Shown: piece after piece, positions 1 through 5,416 of the stretch
How the letters are laid out: every line of letters begins with the position of its first letter
Numbering within the stretch: position 1 is the first letter of the stretch
Program-made: the position numbers and the translations under genes
The notes under the pieces: generated by a model
What the model was told of the DNA's origin: nothing
The model's input: only the letters and a program-made list of their open reading frames with translations
Databases searched by the model: none
Assembly (NCBI GenBank): GCA_025938055.1
Contig: JAICQC010000309.1
Location: 1 to 5,594, forward strand
Length of the DNA stretch: 5,594 bases
Source of the DNA: Anaerolineales bacterium
GTDB lineage: Bacteria; Chloroflexota; Anaerolineae; Anaerolineales; Villigracilaceae
Direction: 5' to 3'

Positions 1-1
1 C

Positions 2-1795
2 CCGCCGATCACGGACCCATCGCTCGGACTGCGAAAATCATCTCTGCTCGAGAGTGTAAGGCTTTCTCAGGATCTATTGAATCAAGATGTGCAGTCTGTC
101 GTGTTCGCAAGATCAAGAAGAAGCGTCGAGATCATTCTGCGCTATCTTCAAGAAAACCAATCTCTAATTACTGATTACGAATTACCGATTACTGATCAAC
201 CATCACCCATTCGCGGCTATCGAAGCGGCTACCTCCCGATCCAACGCCGCGAGATCGAAAAAGGCTTACGGGAAGGGACCGTCAAAACCGTCGTCGCCAC
301 GAATGCGCTCGAGCTGGGAATAGACATCGGCGGGCTGGGCGCGGCAATCCTTGTCGGCTACCCCGGCACCGTCGCATCCGCGAGACAGCAGGCAGGTCGC
401 GCGGGACGCGGACTCGAATCCGCTGCTGCCGTGTTGGTTGCCTCCGCGAGTCCGCTGGACCAGTTCCTCGCCCACCATCCCGAATATTTCTTTGAGCGCT
501 CGCCCGAGCAAGCCCTGGTCAACCCCGATCATTTATTGATCCTGCTCGAGCATTTACGCTGCGCAATGTTTGAATTGCCGTTCCAAAAAGGCGAAGGCTT
601 TGGCTCATTACCACCGGAGATCGTCGAGGAGTATCTTCAATTCCTGCTGTCCAACAATGAGGCTCATCTCTCCAACGAAAAATACTACTGGATGGCAGAC
701 CAGTATCCGGCTGCGAATATTTCATTGCGTTCCGCCTCGCCGCAGGGAGTCGTGTTGCAGACGACCATGGACACTTCGACTTCGCCCAGTGCAGGCTCTC
801 GACCATTGACCATCGGCACGGTGGACGGCGAAAGCGCACTGTGGATGGTGCATCCCGGCGCGATCTATCTGCATGAAGCGCAATCATTCTTTGTAAAAGA
901 TCTACTTCTCGAAGAACATATTGCCTACCTGGAACCCATCCAGAGCGACTACTATACCGAACCCTTACGCAGCACAGAGGTGACAGTCCTATCAGAGTCT
1001 GCCAATGAACCTGTGCGCGGCGCCGAGAAAAAATGGGGTGAGCTGCAAGTCACCACGCAGGTGACAGGCTTTCGCAAACGCCGCTGGTACACCCATGAAA
1101 ACCTTGGAGAAGAACCACTGGATCTGCCTCCCACGGATCTGATCACCACTGGCTACTGGGTTTCACTCTCTGAAGAGACTATCGCACGTCTGCGGGAAGC
1201 CGGTGTGTGGACCAACGATCCGAACGATTACGGACCGGGCTGGGCTCAGATACGCGACCGTGTCCGCGCGCGCGATAAATACACCTGTCAGGTTTGCGGT
1301 GCGGTCGAAACAAATCGCCAGCATGATGTGCATCACAAAGTTCCCTTCCGGGCCTTTCGGGCTCCTGATGGATCGCCGGATCTCTTGCAGGCGAATCGTC
1401 TGGAAAATCTGATTACCCTCTGCTCCTCCTGCCATCATAAAGCGGAGCAAAACGTCCGCATGCGCAGCGGGCTTTCCGGGCTGGCCTATGTACTCGGCAA
1501 CCTTGCGCCCTTGTTCCTGATGTGCGATGCGGGTGATCTGGGGACGCACGTTGAACCCATGGAAAATCAATCCTTCGGTCAACCGTCCATCGTTCTTTAT
1601 GATGCCATCCCGGCGGGAATTGGCTTCAGCCAAAAGTTATTCGACATGCACGATGAACTGACGGCACGCGCCCTCGAACTCGTCAGCGAATGTCCCTGCG
1701 CAGATGGCTGTCCCTCCTGTGTGGGACCGGGAGGGGAAAATGGTTATGGAGGGAAGCAAGAAGCGCTGGAGATCTTAAAGCAGTTAACGCCATGA
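2..1795 (+). CDS. MrfA/YprA-like DEAD/DEAH helicase with inserted HNH nuclease module and C-terminal DUF1998 (MZB) domain; 5'-truncated
   Basis: The frame is open to the left edge, and residues before the TTG at 77 (PPITDPSLGLRKSSLLESVR) read like the family's lead-in to the second RecA domain. The gene therefore starts outside the window and 77 is not its start. Numbering from 77, I see helicase motif IV (VVFARSRRS, 8-16), motif V (ATNALELGIDIGG, 74-86) and motif VI (QQAGRAGRG, 104-112). Next comes the family's beta-rich region (WMVHPGAIYLHEAQ, 256-269), then an HNH module (about 384-458), then the DUF1998/MZB domain. That last domain contains LAPLFLMCDAGDLG (476-489), LYDAIPAGIGFS and a C-x-C-x3-C-x2-C zinc site (C539, C541, C545, C548). 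MrfA of Bacillus subtilis is a 3'-5' helicase for mitomycin-damage excision and works with the nuclease MrfB; a repair role here is inferred. Motifs I-III lie outside the window. The stop TGA overlaps an ATG (ATGA), but nothing convincing follows it. Confidence 0.93.
   Translation, partial: PPITDPSLGLRKSSLLESVRLSQDLLNQDVQSVVFARSRRSVEIILRYLQENQSLITDYELPITDQPSPIRGYRSGYLPIQRREIEKGLREGTVKTVVATNALELGIDIGGLGAAILVGYPGTVASARQQAGRAGRGLESAAAVLVASASPLDQFLAHHPEYFFERSPEQALVNPDHLLILLEHLRCAMFELPFQKGEGFGSLPPEIVEEYLQFLLSNNEAHLSNEKYYWMADQYPAANISLRSASPQGVVLQTTMDTSTSPSAGSRPLTIGTVDGESALWMVHPGAIYLHEAQSFFVKDLLLEEHIAYLEPIQSDYYTEPLRSTEVTVLSESANEPVRGAEKKWGELQVTTQVTGFRKRRWYTHENLGEEPLDLPPTDLITTGYWVSLSEETIARLREAGVWTNDPNDYGPGWAQIRDRVRARDKYTCQVCGAVETNRQHDVHHKVPFRAFRAPDGSPDLLQANRLENLITLCSSCHHKAEQNVRMRSGLSGLAYVLGNLAPLFLMCDAGDLGTHVEPMENQSFGQPSIVLYDAIPAGIGFSQKLFDMHDELTARALELVSECPCADGCPSCVGPGGENGYGGKQEALEILKQLTP
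167..194 (+). repeat. Heptamer tandem repeat (ATTACNN x4) inside the helicase gene
   Basis: Four consecutive 7-bp units read ATTACTG, ATTACGA, ATTACCG, ATTACTG. They encode the loop around LITDYELPITD, between helicase motif IV and the IRGYRSGYLP segment of the second RecA domain. This is a place where relatives vary in length. The array is much more AT-rich than its flanks and keeps the reading frame together with a few flanking bases. Confidence 0.75.
1226..1450 (+). other. HNH endonuclease domain embedded in the helicase
   Basis: This is a domain within the helicase reading frame, about residues 384-458 counted from position 77. It has the typical HNH entry (YGPGW..IRDRVRARDKYTCQVCG), a first zinc knuckle C404-x2-C407, the nuclease core H416-D-V-H419-H420-K, the asparagine N444 (LENLITL) and a second knuckle C449-x2-C452 followed by H453-H454. 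All residues expected of an active HNH fold appear to be present. The helicase resumes straight afterwards at VRMRSGLSGLAYVLGNLAPLF, so this is an internal insertion and not a terminal fusion. It could alternatively act only as a zinc-dependent DNA-binding module. Confidence 0.88.
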
Positions 1796-1991
1796 ACCTT
1801 CGGCCTTTTGAACGCGAAGAAATCTCGCTCATCGGACAGATCAACCTTCGCGAGATTGTCCTACATTTTTATCTTCTACGATTCAGGGCTGGCTGTCCGG
1901 CTGCACCTATCAGTAACGAAATCCGCGTTTATGCGTCAAGAATATAACAATTGCACTCGCGCGACAATCGATTTCGCGCTCACGAGCCAGC
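1796..1991. other. Intergenic region between the helicase and the kinase gene
   Basis: No convincing gene lies here. The stretch contains inverted repeats: CGCGAAG at 1813-1819 with CTTCGCG at 1846-1852, AATCTCGC at 1821-1828 with GCGAGATT at 1850-1857, and a quasi-palindrome at 1959-1979. A TATAAC box at 1943-1948 could be a -10 element for the kinase gene, but I see no good -35 about 17 bp upstream. No GC-rich stem followed by a T-run marks a terminator for the helicase. Confidence 0.5.
1959..1979. promoter_or_regulatory. Quasi-palindrome just upstream of the kinase gene (possible operator)
   Basis: Outer arms GCGCGA (1959-1964) and TCGCGC (1974-1979) enclose the perfect palindrome AATCGATT (1966-1973), with one extra C at 1965 breaking the symmetry. 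It ends 12 bp before the proposed TTG start at 1992 and lies 11-31 bp downstream of a TATAAC box at 1943-1948. That position would suit a repressor site or a 5'-leader hairpin over the translation start. The regulatory role is inferred from position and symmetry only. Confidence 0.35.
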
Positions 1992-4010
1992 TTGGAACCT
2001 ATTTTTCCTTCTCTATCATCCACAGGCACCAACCTCCAACTGCGAGGCGTCCAACTACCCTTTCTGCGGACGACGTTTGTCATTTTTTCCCTCGCCACAG
2101 CCATTTTTTTCAGCATGGGGGTTCCGCTGTATTTCCAGAATTACATCGAACATATCGATTCAGAAACTCTCTCGGCACTCAGCGGCATAGGGCTCAGCAC
2201 CACGTTTTATGCCACGTATCAAACTGTGCTGGTAGTGTTGCTAGCAATCGCCTTTTCAACGGCCGGCTTGATTATTGCGTGGAACAAGTCGGATGACTGG
2301 CTGGCGTTGCTGGTCGCGTTCACGCTGATTGGTCAGGGCGCGAACGCTTTCGGTCCGCTACAGAGCATGGCAACGATTCCCAGCTTCGAAATTCCCGTTC
2401 GTTTCGTCATTGCGATGGTCCTCATGGGGCTGCCGCTTTCCTGTTATCTCTTCCCCGATGGCAAGATCCAGAAACGTTGGATGCTTTGTGTCGTGAGTAT
2501 CTGGTTCATCTGGTTGATGGTTTCGGTATTCTGGCATTCCTTCCCGCTCAATCTCTTTGACCGAGGCGGGAGCGACAGCTTGAGGTATCTGCTCTCTTTG
2601 CTGGCGGTTCTGAGCACAGGCATTTACGCACAGGTCTACCGCTACCGGCATACGACAAACCCCACCAAGCGCGAGCAGCTTAAGTGGATTGTCTTTGGCA
2701 TTGCTGTGGGGGTCGTTACGGGGATTGGCGTCAACCTCTTCCTGACGCTCTTCGAAGTAACCAACCCCTCTGCCAGTACCTTCCTCATCGTGGATATGCT
2801 CACACAGACACTCTCGGTCCTGGCACAGTTCACTGTGCCAGTTGCGGTTGTCTTTTCCATCTTAAAATACCACCTCTATGATATCGAGCTTGTGATCAAC
2901 CGCTCGATCATCTATGGCTTACTCACAGTCGTCCTGGCAGTAGTCTTTGGGGTGGTTCTTTTTGGCTTGCAGGCAGCCTATCGAGCCATCACCGGTCAAA
3001 CCAATCCGCCCACGCTGGCAGTCGTCGTTGCCACGGTGGCAGTGTCCAGCATTTTTCAGCCCGCCCGTAAGGGGCTGCGCCGCTTTGTGAACCGGCGCAT
3101 CTACGGCATGGATGTGGACTTCGAAGAGATCAAACGTCGCGAGGGAAAACTAGAGCAGGTTGCCTATTTGCCTTCTCAGGAGGTAACTAACGTTAGCGGC
3201 TACAAGGGACTGGAACTCATCGCTCGCGGCGGCATGGGCGAAGTGTACAAGGCACGGCATCCGAACCTGAACCGGACGGTCGCCATCAAAGTGTTATCTG
3301 CTTACTTTAAGGATGACCCGGGGTTCAATCGACGTTTTGCACGGGAAGCCAAGACCATGGCGCAATTGCGACATCCCAACATCATAACCATCCATGATTT
3401 CGGCGACCAGGACGGCTTACCCTTCATCGTGATGGAATATCTAATCGGTGAGACGCTCTCACAGATCCTGGCGAAACAGGAACGCCTCTCCCTGGAAGAA
3501 GGCCTGCCTGTGCTCGAGGACCTTGCGTCTGCACTTGATTACGCACACCAGCAGGGAGTCATCCACCGTGACATCAAACCCTCCAATGTGATCGTGGAGC
3601 CCATCACCACCCTGTCTGCCAACCGCACCCAGCGTGCCATCCTCATGGATTTTGGAATCGCGCGCTTCGTTAGCGAAAACACCGTCCTGACGGGGAGCGG
3701 CGATGTACTGGGGACCGCGGACTACATCTCGCCGGAACAGATCCACGGGACGACGGAACTGGACAGCCGCACGGACCAGTACAGCTTTGGTGTAATGACC
3801 TATCAAATGCTGACCGGTAAAAAGCCGTTCGAACGCAACAACACCTGGGCAATGATCCGTTCGCACCTCGAGGAGCCCCCGCCTGACCCGCGCGTCCACG
3901 TTCCCATGCCGGAACATGCGGCAGCCGCCATTCTCAGGGCGCTGTCGAAAAAGCCCGAAGAGCGATTTGCTTCGGTTGGGGAGTTTGTCGCAGAATTACG
4001 CAAAGGCTGA
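1992..4010 (+). CDS. Multi-pass membrane protein with C-terminal Hanks-type Ser/Thr protein kinase domain
   Basis: Residues about 26-355 hold some 9-10 hydrophobic segments (roughly 26-48, 72-97, 102-122, 135-153, 163-182, 196-215, 231-253, 271-292, 307-330, 341-355). The signatures LKYHLYDIELVINRSIIYG (291-309) and SSIFQPARKGLRRFVNRR (352-369) belong to a membrane module I know mainly from Chloroflexota sensor histidine kinases. A linker (about 370-403) leads to a full kinase domain: Gly-rich loop ARGGMGEVY (411-419), AIK lysine K433, helix-C glutamate E452, HRDIKPSN (525-532, catalytic D527), DFG (553-555), GTADYISPEQ (574-583), D595 and R658. It is thus likely catalytically competent, phosphorylating unknown Ser/Thr targets at the inner membrane face. 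The first Gly of the GxGxxG loop is Ala. No PASTA or other domain follows the kinase. The only start codon before the first membrane segment is TTG at 1992, without a clear Shine-Dalgarno; the frame is open back to 1917 with no ATG. ATG 2115 would cut the first membrane segment. Confidence 0.9.
   Translation: MEPIFPSLSSTGTNLQLRGVQLPFLRTTFVIFSLATAIFFSMGVPLYFQNYIEHIDSETLSALSGIGLSTTFYATYQTVLVVLLAIAFSTAGLIIAWNKSDDWLALLVAFTLIGQGANAFGPLQSMATIPSFEIPVRFVIAMVLMGLPLSCYLFPDGKIQKRWMLCVVSIWFIWLMVSVFWHSFPLNLFDRGGSDSLRYLLSLLAVLSTGIYAQVYRYRHTTNPTKREQLKWIVFGIAVGVVTGIGVNLFLTLFEVTNPSASTFLIVDMLTQTLSVLAQFTVPVAVVFSILKYHLYDIELVINRSIIYGLLTVVLAVVFGVVLFGLQAAYRAITGQTNPPTLAVVVATVAVSSIFQPARKGLRRFVNRRIYGMDVDFEEIKRREGKLEQVAYLPSQEVTNVSGYKGLELIARGGMGEVYKARHPNLNRTVAIKVLSAYFKDDPGFNRRFAREAKTMAQLRHPNIITIHDFGDQDGLPFIVMEYLIGETLSQILAKQERLSLEEGLPVLEDLASALDYAHQQGVIHRDIKPSNVIVEPITTLSANRTQRAILMDFGIARFVSENTVLTGSGDVLGTADYISPEQIHGTTELDSRTDQYSFGVMTYQMLTGKKPFERNNTWAMIRSHLEEPPPDPRVHVPMPEHAAAAILRALSKKPEERFASVGEFVAELRKG
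2820..2841. repeat. Perfect 10-bp inverted repeat with 2-bp centre inside the kinase gene
   Basis: CTGGCACAGT at 2820-2829 is mirrored by ACTGTGCCAG at 2832-2841 around the central TC. It lies in the codons for LAQFTVP, within the last part of the membrane module. The symmetry is that of a dimeric DNA-binding protein site, or of an mRNA hairpin (effectively about 8 bp with a 6-nt loop). No function can be assigned from the sequence. Confidence 0.6.
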
Positions 4011-4016
4011 ATTTTC

Positions 4017-4688
4017 TCAGGCGACAATCTCGTACGGCACGCCACGCACTTCCCATTCCCTGCCGTTTGCCTCTCCTCTCACTTTTACAGGCAGTAGTTT
4101 GGCGGGAATGCCTGTATCCGGTTTCCAGATCCGGTCTTTGGCTGGCAGGATGAACAGTCCGTTGTCATCCCCTACGGGTGTGAAGTTTTCATTTGGCTCC
4201 TGCATAAACACGGATAAACCCAGCAACCGGCATAATTTTTCGGCAAGATCCATTACGTCCTCTGACGGCAAGCCGATCTCACTGACATTGAGGATTTGCC
4301 CGCTGTTGAACTCCTCATCCGCGGCATCCTTCAAATTATGGCGCGCGATGAATTCGAGGACATTGCCCGCTGCATCTGTGAAATATAGAGAGTGGGAATT
4401 CCAGCTTTTAGATTCAAACTCATCCTGTCCGTTCTCATCAAGGAGCAAGGGTGCGCGGCTCGAAATCCACGCTTTGGCGGCGTCGAATTGATTTTCAGGG
4501 ATATTGAAGGCGAAATGATAGGCACCCTCGAATTCAGACGGAGCCTGCGTAAACACCAGATTCGTTTTCCCGGCTTTCACTTCCAGGATGGCTGACTCCA
4601 GCTTCACGGGTAACTCAAGGATATTTGCGTAAAAATCACTCTGCGCCTTCAGGTCTTTTGCCGAGAGTTCAAGGTATGTAATATTCAT
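4017..4688 (-). CDS. VOC family protein (glyoxalase/ring-cleaving dioxygenase superfamily)
   Basis: The 223-residue protein has two halves of the beta-alpha-beta-beta-beta type. The first starts with ITYLELSAKDLKAQSDFYANILEL (3-26), followed by YHFAFNIPENQFDAAKAWI (57-75) and the strand SLYFTDAAGNVLEFIARH (100-117). A second, more degenerate unit starts at ILNVSEIGLPSEDVMDLAEKL (132-152) and includes FTPVGDDNGLFIL. Candidate metal ligands are H58 and E112, perhaps with H99. The position where many members have the first His ('HVxL') is Tyr (Y5), so metal binding may be altered. The superfamily covers glyoxalase I, extradiol dioxygenases and resistance proteins; the substrate cannot be told here. 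The gene lies 19 bp downstream of the LOG-family gene on the same strand, probably in one operon, and its stop is only 6 bp from the convergent kinase stop. A GAGGT Shine-Dalgarno four bases before the ATG supports the start. Confidence 0.88.
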   Translation of the reverse strand: MNITYLELSAKDLKAQSDFYANILELPVKLESAILEVKAGKTNLVFTQAPSEFEGAYHFAFNIPENQFDAAKAWISSRAPLLLDENGQDEFESKSWNSHSLYFTDAAGNVLEFIARHNLKDAADEEFNSGQILNVSEIGLPSEDVMDLAEKLCRLLGLSVFMQEPNENFTPVGDDNGLFILPAKDRIWKPDTGIPAKLLPVKVRGEANGREWEVRGVPYEIVA

Positions 4689-4692
4689 CAGG

Positions 4693-4698
4693 ACCTCT
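4693..4698 (-). promoter_or_regulatory. Ribosome binding site of the VOC gene
   Basis: The minus strand reads AGAGGT, then four bases (CCTG), then the ATG at 4688-4686. It lies within the 19-bp gap after the LOG-family stop codon, so the second gene of the pair appears to be translated independently. Confidence 0.55.
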
Positions 4699-4707
4699 TT
4701 TGGTGTT

Positions 4708-5313
4708 TTAACCGGAAATTCCGGATGATTGTGACTCTTCCCTCATCCAGCGCTTTACTGCCTCACGCGGGTGTTCATATCGGCTCATTTTATCGATCAG
4801 AAGGGTAGGATCAGCCTCACAGAACAGAGCATCCCGATGTTCCTGAAAAATAAATCCCTCAGACACGGCGTGGTCGATCGCAGCCAACATCGGAACGTAG
4901 TAATCCCTAACGTTGAACAACCCGACCGGTTTTTCATGCGCGCCGGTCTGTGCCCAGGTGATGGTCTCGAATAGTTCGTCAAAAGTACCCAGCCCGCCTG
5001 GCATGGCAATGTAGCCGTCTGCCAGCTCATGCATGCGTGCCTTGCGGGCATGCATCCCTTCCACTACGTCCATCTGGGTCAGACCAATATGGGCAAGCGC
5101 CACTGTATTCATGGTAGGGATGATCACACCGACCACTTCTCCGCCCGCCTCCAGCACCGCATCTGCAACGGCACCCATAAGTCCTGTCTTTCCGCCGCCA
5201 TATACCAAACGGACACCTCTTTCCGCCAGGGTTTTCCCCATGAAACGCGCGCCGCTAAAATAGTCCTCGTGAACCGTATCTGATGATCCGCAAAAAATAC
5301 AAATTGATTTCAT
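4708..5313 (-). CDS. LOG family protein (TIGR00730-type; cytokinin riboside 5'-monophosphate phosphoribohydrolase)
   Basis: This is a 201-residue Rossmann-like protein of typical family length. The N-terminal strand KSICIFCGSS (2-11) is followed by LVYGGGKTGLMG (36-47), the conserved Arg-Lys R90-K91 (HARKARM) and the family hallmark PGGLGTFDE (105-113), whose glutamate E113 and the arginine are the expected active-site residues. LOG enzymes cleave nucleoside 5'-monophosphates, releasing the base and ribose 5-phosphate; they were long misannotated as lysine decarboxylases. The true bacterial substrate is often uncertain and the protein is probably cytosolic. I chose ATG 5313: it gives the usual MKSIC start and has AAAGGA eight bases upstream. 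An in-frame ATG at 5322 would add MDA, but its Shine-Dalgarno would abut the start codon. It is the first gene of a likely two-gene unit with the VOC gene. Confidence 0.93.
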   Translation of the reverse strand: MKSICIFCGSSDTVHEDYFSGARFMGKTLAERGVRLVYGGGKTGLMGAVADAVLEAGGEVVGVIIPTMNTVALAHIGLTQMDVVEGMHARKARMHELADGYIAMPGGLGTFDELFETITWAQTGAHEKPVGLFNVRDYYVPMLAAIDHAVSEGFIFQEHRDALFCEADPTLLIDKMSRYEHPREAVKRWMREESQSSGISG

Positions 5314-5321
5314 AGCATCCA

Positions 5322-5327
5322 TCCTTT
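5322..5327 (-). promoter_or_regulatory. Ribosome binding site deciding the LOG-family start
   Basis: The minus strand reads AAAGGA followed by eight bases and then ATG at 5313-5311. The alternative ATG at 5322-5320 overlaps the last base of this site, leaving no spacer, which argues for the shorter protein. Confidence 0.5.
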
Positions 5328-5340
5328 GTAATGAAAGTGT

Positions 5341-5355
5341 AACCTTGCAAAGGTT
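5341..5355. repeat. Short inverted repeat in the LOG-gene leader
   Basis: AACCTT (5341-5346) and AAGGTT (5350-5355) flank the three bases GCA. It lies 28 bp upstream of the LOG-family start at 5313. The left arm is part of TGTAACCTT (5338-5346), which recurs at 5528-5536 as a direct repeat. It could be a regulator site, but the arms are short enough for chance. Confidence 0.35.
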
Positions 5356-5385
5356 TCTTTAGCAGGAAACCCGAACGGCAGACAT

Positions 5386-5416
5386 CGTTATAGAGCTGGA
5401 TTCCCGCTTTATAACG
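5386..5416. promoter_or_regulatory. Strong inverted repeat upstream of the LOG-family gene (possible operator or hairpin)
   Basis: CGTTATAGAGC (5386-5396) pairs with GCTTTATAACG (5406-5416) across a 9-base loop (TGGATTCCC). There are 11 pairs, one of them a G-T wobble at 5393/5409. No T-run follows on either strand, so it is not a standard Rho-independent terminator. On the minus strand each arm holds a TATAA-like hexamer (TATAAA and TATAAC), so the repeat may overlap -10 elements of the LOG-VOC unit, whose first start codon is 73 bp away. I found no matching -35 boxes. Confidence 0.5.

Noticed and set aside
1265..1274. A (CG)5 run just before the HNH zinc knuckle, considered as a Z-DNA or recombination site
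   Set aside because: It is explained by Arg-Ala-Arg codons of a conserved HNH lead-in (RVRARD) and is too short to claim more.
1163..1633. A 156-codon minus-strand frame under the HNH and MZB domains
   Set aside because: The plus-strand frame carries all conserved motifs; the antisense product has none.
77..1795. Helicase considered as part of a DISARM-type defence system (DrmA/DrmB also carry DUF1998)
   Set aside because: No drmC, methyltransferase or other defence gene is present in the window, and the sequence motifs resemble MrfA/YprA repair helicases.
1792..1947. A 51-codon reading frame whose ATG overlaps the helicase stop (ATGA)
   Set aside because: The overlap resembles translational coupling, but the protein matches no family I know, it covers intergenic inverted repeats, and no ribosome site is evident.
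1808..2296. A 162-codon plus-strand frame overlapping the kinase gene start
   Set aside because: It starts with TTG, has low-complexity basic and His-rich composition, and overlaps the clearly real membrane segments of the kinase protein in another frame.
3459..3917. A 152-codon minus-strand frame under the kinase domain
   Set aside because: It lies opposite conserved kinase motifs and shows no recognisable domain, so it is an antisense shadow.
3916..4491. A 191-codon plus-strand frame spanning the kinase end and the VOC gene
   Set aside because: It runs antisense to the VOC gene, which has clear family motifs, and the product is Ser-rich without domain features.
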